Positions 35,597 to 44,216 of a DNA stretch of 64,000 nt are shown in pieces. A program made the position numbers and the translations under genes. The notes under the pieces were generated by a model, which searched no databases, was not told the origin of the DNA, and saw nothing but the letters and a program-made list of their open reading frames with translations. The DNA is from Ardenticatena maritima. Lineage in GTDB: Bacteria; Chloroflexota; Anaerolineae; Ardenticatenales; Ardenticatenaceae. Position 1 is the first letter of the stretch; every line of letters begins with the position of its first letter. Location: assembly GCF_001306175.1 (NCBI RefSeq), contig NZ_LGKN01000009.1, forward strand, positions 62,001-126,000. Reading direction: 5' to 3'.

Positions 35597-36196
35597 ATGC
35601 CTTACGGAGAACGCAAAACCCAAATTATTGAGACAGCCGCACAATTATTCAGCGAACGAGGCTATCATGCCACCTCGGTTCGGGATATTGCCGCGGCGCT
35701 GGATTTGCAAGGCGGGAGTCTCTACGCGCACATTCAAAGCAAAGAAGAAGTGCTCTGGTTGATTGTGGAGCGTGCCGCGGAGCAGTTTTTTGAGGCGGTG
35801 CGCCCCTTAGCCGAAAGCGACCTGCCCCCCGATGAAAAATTGCGCCGCGCCGTACACGCCCATATCCGCGTCATCACCGACGACCTCGCCGCCGCCACGG
35901 TCTATTTCCACGAATGGCGCTTTCTGGAAGAAGAGCACCGCAACACGTTCCTGGAACAACGCCGCGAATATGAGCACCTCTGGCGGGAGATGGTGCGCGA
36001 AGGGATGGAGAAGGGCGTTCTGCGCAATGACGAAGACCCCAAGTACATGGCGATTCTGATTCTGTCCGCGATGAACTGGCTCTACCACTGGTATCGCCCG
36101 GACGGTCCGCTGTCCCCGGACGAAATCGCCGAGCGGTTCTGGCGTATGCTTCTCGAAGGCTTGCAAGCGCCTGTGTTTGAAGTCCCAACAGCATAA
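35597..36196 (+). CDS. TetR-family regulator of the paa operon
   Basis: A 199-residue protein. The N-terminal helix-turn-helix is typical (IIETAAQLFSERGYHATSVR, then DIAAALDLQGGSLYAHIQSK), followed by an all-helical ligand-binding domain with a C-terminal FWRMLLEGLQ segment like acyl-CoA-responsive regulators. It is the first gene of the paaABCD operon (21 bases to paaA). In Thermus, a TetR-type PaaR represses paa genes and is relieved by phenylacetyl-CoA; an analogous role is inferred here. CAGGAG precedes the ATG at 35597. Confidence 0.9.
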   Translation: MPYGERKTQIIETAAQLFSERGYHATSVRDIAAALDLQGGSLYAHIQSKEEVLWLIVERAAEQFFEAVRPLAESDLPPDEKLRRAVHAHIRVITDDLAAATVYFHEWRFLEEEHRNTFLEQRREYEHLWREMVREGMEKGVLRNDEDPKYMAILILSAMNWLYHWYRPDGPLSPDEIAERFWRMLLEGLQAPVFEVPTA

Positions 36197-36217
36197 ATGC
36201 GAAGGAGGGAGAGTGCC

Positions 36218-37207
36218 ATGAGTAGCCCGCAAACCGACCCGCGCTATGAAGAAAAGTTAGCCGAATTTGAAGCCCGTATCGCCCGTGGCGAGAAAATCGA
36301 GCCGGACGACTGGATGCCCGATGAGTATCGCCGCCAGCTGATTCGCCTCATTCAGCAACACGCCAACAGTGAAGTGATTGGCGCCCTGCCTGAAGGGACG
36401 TGGATTCCATACGCCCCCACGTTCAAGCGCAAGAAGGCGCTGGTGGCGAAGGTGCAGGACGAAGTGGGGCATGGGCTGATGCTCTACCGCGCCGCTGAAA
36501 CGCTGGGCAAGCCGCGCGAAGAGATGATCGAGGAGATGCTCTCAGGCAAGTCCAAGTGGTCGCTGGTGTTTGCCTATCCCGCCGAAACGTGGGCGGACGT
36601 GGCGATCATCGCCTGGTTGATTGACGGCGGGGCGATTGTCAATCAGACCATCATGGCAACGGGCTCATATGCGCCCTACTGCCGCGCCCTGAAACGCATC
36701 ATCTACGAAGAATCATTCCACCTGAAACATGGGTTCGACATGGTGGTGACGCTCGCCGAGGGCACGAAACGCCAGCGCGATATGCTCCAAGACGCGCTCA
36801 ACCGCTGGTGGGAACCCATCATCATGTTCTTCGGGCCGCCCGATACGCTCTCGAAGCATACACCCGTGTTGAAACGCTGGGGCGTCAAGCCGAAGACGAA
36901 CGACGAGCAACGCCAGATCTTCTTGCGCAAGTTTGTGCCCCAAATCCTCGACCTGGGGCTCACCATTCCCGACCCCAATCTGCGCTACGATGAAGAAAAC
37001 GACCGCTGGCTCTACACCGAACCGGACTGGGACAAGTTCTTTGACATCATCCGCGGCAATGGGCCGATGAGCAAGGAACGCCTGGCGGTACGCCGCCTGG
37101 CGCACGAAGAGGGGCGCTGGGTGCGCGAGGCGCTGGAAGCAACAGGCATCGCCCGCCAATTGCGCGAGGCGGCTGTTGCCGCGCCTTCATCGAGTGTGGT
37201 GGCGTAA
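36218..37207 (+). CDS. paaA: Phenylacetyl-CoA epoxygenase subunit PaaA
   Basis: A 329-residue protein matching PaaA, the catalytic diiron subunit that epoxidises the aromatic ring of phenylacetyl-CoA with O2. The diiron ligands lie in the two helix motifs [13 protein letters not shown] (Glu-x-x-His) and [14 protein letters not shown] (Glu-x-x-x-His type), with a further Glu expected near MIEEML. The substrate pocket segment [15 protein letters not shown] is also conserved. The ATG at 36218 follows GGAGGGAG. It is the first structural gene of paaABCD. Confidence 0.95.
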   Translation: MSSPQTDPRYEEKLAEFEARIARGEKIEPDDWMPDEYRRQLIRLIQQHANSEVIGALPEGTWIPYAPTFKRKKALVAKVQDEVGHGLMLYRAAETLGKPREEMIEEMLSGKSKWSLVFAYPAETWADVAIIAWLIDGGAIVNQTIMATGSYAPYCRALKRIIYEESFHLKHGFDMVVTLAEGTKRQRDMLQDALNRWWEPIIMFFGPPDTLSKHTPVLKRWGVKPKTNDEQRQIFLRKFVPQILDLGLTIPDPNLRYDEENDRWLYTEPDWDKFFDIIRGNGPMSKERLAVRRLAHEEGRWVREALEATGIARQLREAAVAAPSSSVVA

Positions 37208-37221
37208 GAAAGGAGTGAACC

Positions 37222-37605
37222 ATGTCGCCCAAAACCTGGCACTTCAACCCATACCATCAACGCATTGACGAAGCCATGCAGTTGATGGACAAACCGCCCC
37301 ACGCCGATACGGAGTGGATTTTGTTCGAGGTATTTGTGCGTGAAAAACGGGGCGAGCACCCCGTCCATGTGGGTGCACTCCACGCCCCCGACCCCGAAAT
37401 GGCGATTATCCTCGCCAAAGAGCAGTATCTGCGCCGTGGTGAAGCCGTGCAGTTGTGGGTTGTGCCTTCAGCCTGCATCACCGCAACGCCCATCGAAGAA
37501 GCGGACATTTTCACGCACACGACCGACAAGAGCTACCGCGAAGCCTACGGCTACCGCGTCGCCGAACGTGTGCGCCAATTGCGCGGGGAGGAGAAAGATG
37601 AATGA
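37222..37605 (+). CDS. paaB: Phenylacetyl-CoA epoxygenase subunit PaaB
   Basis: A 127-residue protein with the PaaB core WILFEVFVREKRGEHPVHVG, HAPDPEMAIILAKEQYLRRG and SLWVVPS-like LWVVPSACI. PaaB is a small non-catalytic subunit that bridges PaaA-PaaC heterodimers. The N-terminal 25 residues and the C-terminal YREAYGYRVAERVR are slightly longer than in the E. coli protein. GAAAGGAG precedes the ATG; its stop overlaps the paaC start by 8 bases. Confidence 0.93.
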   Translation: MSPKTWHFNPYHQRIDEAMQLMDKPPHADTEWILFEVFVREKRGEHPVHVGALHAPDPEMAIILAKEQYLRRGEAVQLWVVPSACITATPIEEADIFTHTTDKSYREAYGYRVAERVRQLRGEEKDE

Positions 37606-38392
37606 GATGACACCGGCTTACAAAGCCGCACTCATCGAGTATCTCTACATGCTGGCAGATGATGAGCTCTTGCTGGGGCATCGCGCCTCAGAATGGACGG
37701 GCATTGGTCCCATTTTGGAAGCTGATATTGCCCTGTCGAGTATCGCCCAGGATGAGATGGGGCACGCCGAGGTGCTCTACGGGTTGCTGGAAGCGTTGGG
37801 CGAAGGTCATCCCGATGAGCTGGCGTTTGCGCGCGACCTGCCGTATTGGCGCAACGCCATTTTCAGCGAACTTCCCCGCGGCGATTGGGGGTTCACCATT
37901 GTGCGCCACTACTTGCACGACGTTGCCGAACAGGTGCGCTGGCAAGCGCTCGCCGCGTCGTCATACGCGCCGCTGGCGCAGGTGGCGCGCAAGTTGCTGG
38001 TGGAAGAAAAGTACCACCTGGTGCACAGCCAAACGTGGGTGCGGAAACTGGGGAACGCCACAGAGGAAAGCCATCGCCGCATGCAAGCCGCACTCGACCG
38101 CGCCTTTCCCTACGCGCTGGGGCTGTTTGAACCGACCGAACTGGAAGCGGTGCGCGTGAGCGAGGGGATTGCCCCCGCCGAAGCAGACCTGCAACAACAA
38201 TGGTTGAACGAAGTCGTGCCTTTCCTGCAACAAGCGGGGTTGCACGTGCCCGCCGAAGAGACCGCCGAGGGCTGGCGTCCCACTGTCGAACCAGTGTACG
38301 GGGGGCGGCAAGGCACGCACACGGAATACATGGAACAGCTGCTGGACGCGATGCAGTTTGTCTATCGGCTGGAACCGGGGGCGAAATGGTAA
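37598..38392 (+). CDS. paaC: Phenylacetyl-CoA epoxygenase subunit PaaC
   Basis: A 264-residue protein resembling PaaC, the structural partner of PaaA. It has the same ferritin-like four-helix fold (YLYMLADDELLLGHRASEWT, SSIAQDEMGHAEVLYGLLEA, LLVEEKYHLVHSQTWVRKLG). The start at 37598 overlaps the end of paaB and follows GGGGAGGAG; a second ATG lies three codons later. It may bind metal weakly since it keeps some Glu/His residues. Confidence 0.93.
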   Translation: MNEMTPAYKAALIEYLYMLADDELLLGHRASEWTGIGPILEADIALSSIAQDEMGHAEVLYGLLEALGEGHPDELAFARDLPYWRNAIFSELPRGDWGFTIVRHYLHDVAEQVRWQALAASSYAPLAQVARKLLVEEKYHLVHSQTWVRKLGNATEESHRRMQAALDRAFPYALGLFEPTELEAVRVSEGIAPAEADLQQQWLNEVVPFLQQAGLHVPAEETAEGWRPTVEPVYGGRQGTHTEYMEQLLDAMQFVYRLEPGAKW

Positions 38393-38431
38393 GCCCCCAT
38401 GCACGGTTGAGCCGCTCAAAAGGAGTTGCGC

Positions 38432-38908
38432 ATGATCAATGAAGAGATGGTGTGGCAAGCCCTGAATGAGGTCAAAGACCCCGAAATTCCCGTGGTCTCC
38501 GTGGTGGAAATGGGACTTATCAACAGCGTGGAAATAGAGGGCAACCATGTGGTGGTCAATATGACGCCCACGTTTGCCGGGTGTCCGGCACTGCACATCA
38601 TGCGTGACGAGATTTGCGCACGCCTGGCGGAACTGGGCGCGGAAGCCACCGTCAACTTTGTGTTTGATCCGCCATGGACATCGGACCGCATTCAGGAGAG
38701 TGCGCGCGAAAAGATGAAGACGATTGGACTGGCGCCGCCGGCGCGCCATGGCGGGCTGATAGAGGTGGACATGCTTGGGGTTGTTGCCTGCCCCTACTGC
38801 GGCTCGGACAACACCAATATGGAAAGCCCCTTCGGGACGACCATTTGCCGCGCCATTTACTACTGCCACAATTGCAAGCAATCGTTCGAGAAGTTCAAGG
38901 CGTTATAA
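38432..38908 (+). CDS. paaD: PaaD, Fe-S/zinc-ribbon assembly factor of the epoxygenase
   Basis: A 158-residue protein. The N-terminal two thirds is a MIP18/DUF59 domain (ALNEVKDPEIPVVSVVEMGL, TFAGCPALHIMRDEI with its conserved Cys). The C-terminus is a zinc ribbon, CPYCGSDNT and CHNCKQ. PaaD is needed for maturation of the PaaABCE complex. The ATG at 38432 follows AAAGGAG. A terminator follows; no paaE reductase gene is found in the window. Confidence 0.93.
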   Translation: MINEEMVWQALNEVKDPEIPVVSVVEMGLINSVEIEGNHVVVNMTPTFAGCPALHIMRDEICARLAELGAEATVNFVFDPPWTSDRIQESAREKMKTIGLAPPARHGGLIEVDMLGVVACPYCGSDNTNMESPFGTTICRAIYYCHNCKQSFEKFKAL

Positions 38909-38935
38909 CGCTATCGCCAGCACCACGCCGCAAAC

Positions 38936-38960
38936 AAAAAGCCCCCTATGGGGGCTTTTG
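38936..38960 (+). terminator. Rho-independent terminator of the paa operon
   Basis: AAAAGCCCCC and GGGGGCTTTT form a stem with loop TAT, followed by GCTTTTC. Confidence 0.88.
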
Positions 38961-39094
38961 CTTTTCTCCTGCTCTTCAATGCCACACCCGTATCCCCTGC
39001 GGATCGAATACGGCTGAAAGCATTCATGCCAAGCGCTATAAGCAAGTAATGTATAATGGTTTGAGTATCCCCCCGCACGGTGGCGCTCATGCGC

Positions 39095-39928
39095 CTATGG
39101 CTTGCACGCCCAGCCAATCACCGCATCCATCGGCAACACCAGCGTCCCATCACGGGCGCAATAGGTGCGCGCCTTTGCGCAGGCACACGCGCGCACTGCC
39201 GCATATTCGCGCGGCGTCAGTTGGTTCAGCAAGAGCGCCAGCCGCCCACTGTACGCGGTTTGCGTTTCCCAAAACGCTTCCACCGACGCAAACCGTCGCG
39301 GCAAGGGGATGTGCTCTTCCCCCAACGGCACAAACCCCGCCCGCCGAAACGCACCTGCCAACGCCCCCGGCGCACCAAACGAAAACCAAAGCGGTCCCTC
39401 ATCGCGCAGCAGGTGTGGGGCTATCTGCTCGATACATTCCACGATGATACCCAACGGGCGCACACGTTCACGCGCCCCCCACACACTGACAACCACCCGC
39501 CCGCCGGGGCGCAGCAGGTCATACCAGGCGCGCAAAGCGCGGTCGGGGTGGGGGAAGTGGATCAGTCCAAAGCGGCACAAGAGCGCGTCGGCAGAGGCGG
39601 GGGGCAAGGCGGGTGCTTCGGCATCCATGACAGCGCAGGCGATGTTGTCAAGCGCGTGGTGGTCGGCTTGCTCGGCGGCGACCTGCACCATACCTTCGGC
39701 AATATCCGCGGCAATCACCAGCCCATCGGGACGCACGCGGCGCGCCATTTCAAGCGCCGTCCAGCCCGGACCGCACGCCATATCCACCACTACCTGTCCG
39801 GGGCGCACGTGCAAATGGGGAAACATGCGCTCGCTGACGGGGCGCAAGCCATCGCCCCGTGCCAGCCAAATGCGCGCACGTTCCGAATAGGCGGCGGCTT
39901 CATCTTGCTTGAATGTGGACGCTCCCAT
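39095..39928 (-). CDS. SAM-dependent methyltransferase, class I
   Basis: A 277-residue protein with motif I VVVDMACGPGWTALEMARRV (about residues 47-66), motif II region CAVMDAEAP, and LRPGGRVVVSVWG as motif III, the standard order for class I methyltransferases of the UbiE/COQ5-like type. The C-terminal part is an insertion with FWETQTAYSG. The ATG at 39928 with GAGGGA is preferred over a longer frame that would run through the neighbouring terminator. Substrate unknown. It stands alone between two terminators. Confidence 0.88.
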   Translation of the reverse strand: MGASTFKQDEAAAYSERARIWLARGDGLRPVSERMFPHLHVRPGQVVVDMACGPGWTALEMARRVRPDGLVIAADIAEGMVQVAAEQADHHALDNIACAVMDAEAPALPPASADALLCRFGLIHFPHPDRALRAWYDLLRPGGRVVVSVWGARERVRPLGIIVECIEQIAPHLLRDEGPLWFSFGAPGALAGAFRRAGFVPLGEEHIPLPRRFASVEAFWETQTAYSGRLALLLNQLTPREYAAVRACACAKARTYCARDGTLVLPMDAVIGWACKP

Positions 39929-39964
39929 ACGGCTTCCCTCTCGTTCTGAACGGTTTTCGCAGAC

Positions 39965-40002
39965 AAAAACAAAAACTGTCAGGCTCGGCGAACCTGACAG
40001 TT
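39965..40002 (-). terminator. Rho-independent terminator of the long Asp23-FakA-recG-coaD operon
   Basis: AACTGTCAGG (39974-39983) and CCTGACAGTT (39993-40002) form a perfect stem; on the minus strand it is followed by TTTGTTTTTG. It marks the end of the leftward operon. Confidence 0.85.
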
Positions 40003-40029
40003 GGGCACGCAATACTCACAAAGGACAAT

Positions 40030-40482
40030 TCAGTGGTGTTTTTCTTGCAATTGCGCCAAACCGTTCTGCACCTGGCGGGAAAAACGTTGCAGATAAGCAT
40101 CCAAATCCTGCAACACACTAACGGCGTACTCGTCCGCTCCCCGTTTGATGTCTTCGGCTTCGGCGCGCGCCGCCGCCAAAATCTGCTCGGCTTGCGCCTG
40201 CGCCTGGCGCACAATCTCTTCCTCCGCGACCAGTTGTTGTGCTTTCAAGCGGGCTTCGGCAATAATGCGCTCCGCCTCTTTGCGGGCTTCTTCCAAAACG
40301 CGGTCGCGTTCTTGCATCAGCCGCTGGGCTTCGTGCAGTTCGCGGGGAATCGAAACGCGCATTTTGTCGAGAATGTTGAGAAACTCATCCTCGTCAATTA
40401 CCGCGTTCGTGGTAAACGGCACACGGTAGCCCCGCTCCAACAATGCTTCCAACTGGTCAACCAGGTACATGATGTCCGCCAT
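40030..40482 (-). CDS. Coiled-coil protein, DivIVA/ATP-synthase-b-like
   Basis: A 150-residue protein. After a short N-terminal part (MADIMYLVDQLEALLERGY, then VPFTTNAVIDEDEFLNILDK) residues about 45-120 form one long charged helix with Ala/Glu/Lys heptads (RVLEEARKEAERIIAEARLK). Such genes often lie beside coaD in Firmicutes and Chloroflexota and are annotated as DivIVA-like or ATPase-like; DivIVA proteins mark curved membrane and organise division or growth. The ATG at 40482 follows GGGGAGGAAG. Its position as the last gene of a core operon supports a housekeeping role, but none is proven. Confidence 0.75.
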   Translation of the reverse strand: MADIMYLVDQLEALLERGYRVPFTTNAVIDEDEFLNILDKMRVSIPRELHEAQRLMQERDRVLEEARKEAERIIAEARLKAQQLVAEEEIVRQAQAQAEQILAAARAEAEDIKRGADEYAVSVLQDLDAYLQRFSRQVQNGLAQLQEKHH

Positions 40483-40501
40483 GGCGGCTTCCTCCCCAAC
40501 C

Positions 40502-41032
40502 TCAGGTGTTGCGAATCGAAACGACTTCGACGGAGTCATCGCCGTTATCCCCCAGCTCGCGAATGCGCGCATACAAACGCTCGGCAACATGGGGCGGCAC
40601 AAACTCGCTCACATCGCCACCCAGCAACGCCACTTCTTTGACAATGCCACTGCTCAGGTAGGTGTGTTCGATATTGGTCATCAGACACACAAAATCAATG
40701 TCCGGTGCAAGTTGGCGGTTCATGAGCGCCATTTGAAACTCATGTTCAAAGTCGCTCACCACGCGCAAGCCCCGCACAATCGCATGTGCGCCAATCTGGC
40801 GCGCAAACTCCACCGTGAGGCCATCATACGCCACGACGGTGATGTTCGCAACATTTTTGAACGTTTGCTGCGCCATATCCACCCGCTCTTCGGCGCTGAA
40901 CAACACCTTGCGGTTGGGGCGCGCATAGACGCCAACCACCACCTCGTCAAAGAGTTTGGCGGCGCGCATGGCAATGTCAATCTGCCCGTTGGTGATGGGG
41001 TCGAACGCCCCCGGATAGAAAACTTTGGTCAC
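40502..41032 (-). CDS. coaD: Phosphopantetheine adenylyltransferase
   Basis: A 176-residue CoaD, which makes dephospho-CoA from 4'-phosphopantetheine and ATP. The nucleotidyltransferase motif reads FYPGAFDPITNGQIDI, where the normal second-motif His (His18 in E. coli, in T-N-G-H) is Gln17. The ATP-binding AIVRGLR, the DFEHEFQMALMNR segment and the YLSSGIVKEVALLGGDVSEF region (normally ISSS-VKEV) are otherwise preserved. Its ATG overlaps the rsmD stop (ATGA). It belongs to the long leftward operon. Confidence 0.93.
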   Translation of the reverse strand: MTKVFYPGAFDPITNGQIDIAMRAAKLFDEVVVGVYARPNRKVLFSAEERVDMAQQTFKNVANITVVAYDGLTVEFARQIGAHAIVRGLRVVSDFEHEFQMALMNRQLAPDIDFVCLMTNIEHTYLSSGIVKEVALLGGDVSEFVPPHVAERLYARIRELGDNGDDSVEVVSIRNT

Positions 41033-41634
41033 GGCTCGTGTTCCTCCTCTTCCGCACGCTGATCGTTCTCATCACGGGCTTCATAAATGGCAACCCGCGT
41101 GCGCCCATACTGGCGGTCGCGTAGCATGTGCAGGCGCCCCACGTGTTCGGGCAAATGCCCCAACTCACGCGGGTATTCCACCAGCACAATGGTACCCGGC
41201 TTGACAAACGGCGACACCGCCACCGCCGGCACCAGCCAGTTGTAATCCACTTCCTGGTAAGGGGGGGTGACGCTGATGAGGTCGAAAGGCTCGCTCGTTC
41301 CGAGTAAATGCGGTTTGGTGAGCACGTCCTCCACATTGCGGCGGTGCACCTGCGCCTGCTTGTCGAACCCCAGCGCCCGCAAATTCTGCCAGATAACCGC
41401 CACAGCGCGCGGGTCGCGTTCCACGAAATGGGCTTCCTCCATGCCGCGGCTCAGCGCTTCCATGCCCACAGCGCCCGTCCCCGAATAGAGGTCCAGCACG
41501 CGCCCATGCAAGGCGTCGAGATGCGTCAACATGCTGAAAACGGCTTCGCGCACGCGGTCCATCATGGGGCGCACATCCAACCCTTTGGGTGAAACCAGTT
41601 TGCGCCCTTTGGCGGTGCCTCCGATAATGCGCAT
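41029..41634 (-). CDS. rsmD: 16S rRNA (guanine(966)-N(2))-methyltransferase
   Basis: A 201-residue RsmD starting MRIIGGTAKGRKL, then RPMMDRVREAVFSML, and VLDLYSGTGAVGMEALSRG as the SAM-binding motif I. The catalytic D/N-P-P-Y motif is changed to TPPY (Thr123-Tyr126) in LISVTPPYQEVD; some family members in other phyla also vary here. RsmD methylates G966 in the 30S P site. It is followed by coaD with a four-base overlap, a pairing seen in many bacteria. A 30-residue acidic C-terminal tail (EEEEHEP) is unusual. Confidence 0.93.
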   Translation of the reverse strand: MRIIGGTAKGRKLVSPKGLDVRPMMDRVREAVFSMLTHLDALHGRVLDLYSGTGAVGMEALSRGMEEAHFVERDPRAVAVIWQNLRALGFDKQAQVHRRNVEDVLTKPHLLGTSEPFDLISVTPPYQEVDYNWLVPAVAVSPFVKPGTIVLVEYPRELGHLPEHVGRLHMLRDRQYGRTRVAIYEARDENDQRAEEEEHEP

Positions 41635-41645
41635 GGTTCGCCCCC

Positions 41646-44207
41646 TCAACTCAGGTCGCCCTGAGCGTTCGCCCAGAAGCGTTCCATGTGTTTGCGCAAC
41701 AAGGCGTGTTGCGGCGCGTCCAACGTGGGGTCGCGTTCGAGGATGGCTTGCGCCGCACGGCGCGCCAGGTCCAACGTGCGCGAATCGCCCAGGCGCGCCA
41801 CGCGCAAATCGGGTAAGCCGCTCTGGCGTGTGCCGAAAAACTCACCGGGACCGCGCATTTTCAGGTCTTCCTCCGCCAGGCGGAAGCCGTCGTTCGTTTC
41901 AGCCATAATGCGCAACCGCGCTTCACCTTCAGCGGAGAGGTTTTCTTCGGCAACCAGGATACAATAACTCTGGTACTGCCCACGCCCGACACGCCCGCGG
42001 AATTGGTGCAACTGCGCCAGCCCAAAACGGTTGGCGCTTTCAATGAGCATGACGGTCGCGTTGGGCACGTCAATCCCCACTTCCACAACAGCCGTAGAAA
42101 CGAGAATGTGAATCTCGCCGGCGTAGAACGCCCGCATGACCGCATCTTTTTCTTCGGCGCTCATGCGTCCGTGCAACAATCCCAACCGAAACTCAGGGAA
42201 CACCTCGCGGCTAAGGCGGGCATGTTCTTCCACCGCCGCACGGGCTTCGATTTTCTCGCTTTCTTCCACCAGCGGGCAAATGATGAACGCCTGGCGGCCT
42301 TCGTTCACCTGTTTGCGGATAAACGTGTACGCCCGCTCGCGCTCGCTGGCACGAATAACGTAGGTTTTGATGGGCTGGCGTCCCTTGGGCAATTCATCAA
42401 TGATGCTCAAATCAAGATCGCCGTAGATGGTCAACGCGAGACTGCGCGGAATGGGCGTGGCGCTCATCACAAGCATGTGCGGGTTATATCCTTTTTCGCG
42501 CAAGGTTGCCCGCTGGCGCACGCCAAAGCGGTGCTGTTCGTCCACAATCGCCAAGCCCAGGCGGTGAAAGTGCACATCGTCCTGAATGAGCGCATGCGTC
42601 CCCACAACGACATCCACCGCGCCGCTCGCCAGGTCTTCCAACACAGCGGCGCGTTCACCCGCCGAAAGGCTGCCGGTGAGCAACGCTACACGAATGGGAC
42701 GCCCATCAGCCAGCAAAGGCGTTTCGGGGTTGAGCAATTTTTCAAGCGAGCGTGCATGTTGTTCGGCAAGGATTTCGGTCGGCGCCATAAGCGCCCCTTG
42801 AAACCCGTTCGCCACAGCGTTGAGGAGCGCCGCAGCCGCCACAACCGTTTTGCCGGCGCCGACATCACCTTGCAACAGGCGGCTCATTGCCGACGGTTGC
42901 GCCATATCGTCCAGAATTTCGCGCAAAGCGCGCTGCTGCGCCCCCGTCATCTCGAACGGGAGCGACGCCTGAAAACGCGCCAGCGCGGCTTCATCGGTGG
43001 GAATGGGAACACCCTGCACACTCTTCCATGCTGCGCGCTGTTGCAACACCCCCAATTGGATGATGAGGAGTTCATCGAACGCCAGGCGGCGGCGGCCTTC
43101 TTCAATGTCGCTCTGCGTCTTGGGGGCGTGTACCTGGCGCAAGGCTTTGTGGAGCGTCGGCAGGTTGAACTGCTGACGCACCCACGCCGGCACGGGGTCG
43201 GGCAGGTGCGGCAGGAAAGCGTCCAACGTTTGGCGAATCGTCGCACGCAGCCATTTGATGGGCACGCCCTGCGTGAGCGGATAGACGGGCACAATGCCGC
43301 CCGTGTGCAGTTGCTCGCTGTCCAGCGGCTCCCATTCGGGGCTTTCCATGACAAGGCGTCCCATGTATTGCCCCACACGTCCACTCAGGCGCACCGCACG
43401 GCCGGCGCGCAATTGGCGCGCCAGGTGGGGTTGGTTGAACCACGTCGCCTGAATGACGCCGGTGCCATCGCTAATCAGCGAGGTGATGATGAGCGTCCCG
43501 CGCCGTTTGCCTTGGCGCGTTTGGGTCTGTTCCACCGTGCCGGTGATGGTCGCTACATCGCCGTACATGAGTTCGCTGATGGTTTTGAGGCGGCTGAAAT
43601 CATCGTAGCGGTGTGGCAAATGGTAGAGCAGGTCGCGCACGGTGTGGATGCCCAAACGCTGCAAATGTTTCGCCCATTTTGCCCCCACACGTGGCGCAGC
43701 GGTCACCGGTTCGTCAAAGCGGGCATCCGCCGCAAGTAAAGCGTCCGCGTCCACGGCGGTGGTTGCGGGCGCAGGCGCGGGTTTGGCTTTGGGGGCTGCC
43801 GAGGCAGCCGGCTTGGGCGCTTTCTGTTCAGGCGAAGGCGCAGACGGCGGCGGAGACGGCTCGGCAGGAGTTGGTTTGGTATGCGTTTCTTCGGTACGCG
43901 GTTGAGGTGGAGCGTCTTTCCGAGTGGAAGGCACCGGCGGCGCGGGGTATCCCAAACGGGTCAACACATCAGCGACCACGCGCGCCCGGTCCTCAGGAGA
44001 GAGCGCGCTGTAACTCCGAAGCGCCGTCACAATCTCATCCACACGCAACACGTCCTCGCCGCGCGCCGTTGCATGCGCTTCCTGAAACCAAAACGTCAAG
44101 AAACTATCAATGCCACCAATCACGGCGCTATTGGTATAGCCCCGCTGGACTTCCAATTGGAGAATTTTCACCAATTTGTCGTAAAGGTTTTTCATAGGTG
44201 TCGTCAT
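41646..44207 (-). CDS. recG: ATP-dependent DNA helicase RecG
   Basis: An 853-residue RecG, longer than the usual 680-700. RecG drives branch migration at stalled replication forks. The helicase core has Walker A GDVGAGKT, motif II DEQH (in place of DEAH/DEGH), and SATPIPRSLALTIYGDLDLS; the N-terminal wedge OB-fold (GDVATITGTVEQ) precedes it. The first ~180 residues are an added helical region (LYDKLVKILQLEVQRGYTNS) plus a long Pro/Ala-rich linker, a form known from Chloroflexota RecG. The first ATG (44207) and one four codons later are both possible. It lies within the long operon, 12 bases upstream of rsmD. Confidence 0.95.
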   Translation of the reverse strand: MTTPMKNLYDKLVKILQLEVQRGYTNSAVIGGIDSFLTFWFQEAHATARGEDVLRVDEIVTALRSYSALSPEDRARVVADVLTRLGYPAPPVPSTRKDAPPQPRTEETHTKPTPAEPSPPPSAPSPEQKAPKPAASAAPKAKPAPAPATTAVDADALLAADARFDEPVTAAPRVGAKWAKHLQRLGIHTVRDLLYHLPHRYDDFSRLKTISELMYGDVATITGTVEQTQTRQGKRRGTLIITSLISDGTGVIQATWFNQPHLARQLRAGRAVRLSGRVGQYMGRLVMESPEWEPLDSEQLHTGGIVPVYPLTQGVPIKWLRATIRQTLDAFLPHLPDPVPAWVRQQFNLPTLHKALRQVHAPKTQSDIEEGRRRLAFDELLIIQLGVLQQRAAWKSVQGVPIPTDEAALARFQASLPFEMTGAQQRALREILDDMAQPSAMSRLLQGDVGAGKTVVAAAALLNAVANGFQGALMAPTEILAEQHARSLEKLLNPETPLLADGRPIRVALLTGSLSAGERAAVLEDLASGAVDVVVGTHALIQDDVHFHRLGLAIVDEQHRFGVRQRATLREKGYNPHMLVMSATPIPRSLALTIYGDLDLSIIDELPKGRQPIKTYVIRASERERAYTFIRKQVNEGRQAFIICPLVEESEKIEARAAVEEHARLSREVFPEFRLGLLHGRMSAEEKDAVMRAFYAGEIHILVSTAVVEVGIDVPNATVMLIESANRFGLAQLHQFRGRVGRGQYQSYCILVAEENLSAEGEARLRIMAETNDGFRLAEEDLKMRGPGEFFGTRQSGLPDLRVARLGDSRTLDLARRAAQAILERDPTLDAPQHALLRKHMERFWANAQGDLS

Positions 44208-44216
44208 CGTTTTCCG

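Noticed and set aside
42003-43739. 578-codon plus-strand frame opposite recG
   Set aside because: Antisense of a conserved helicase; composition is Arg/His/Gln-rich and no ribosome site or family motif is seen.
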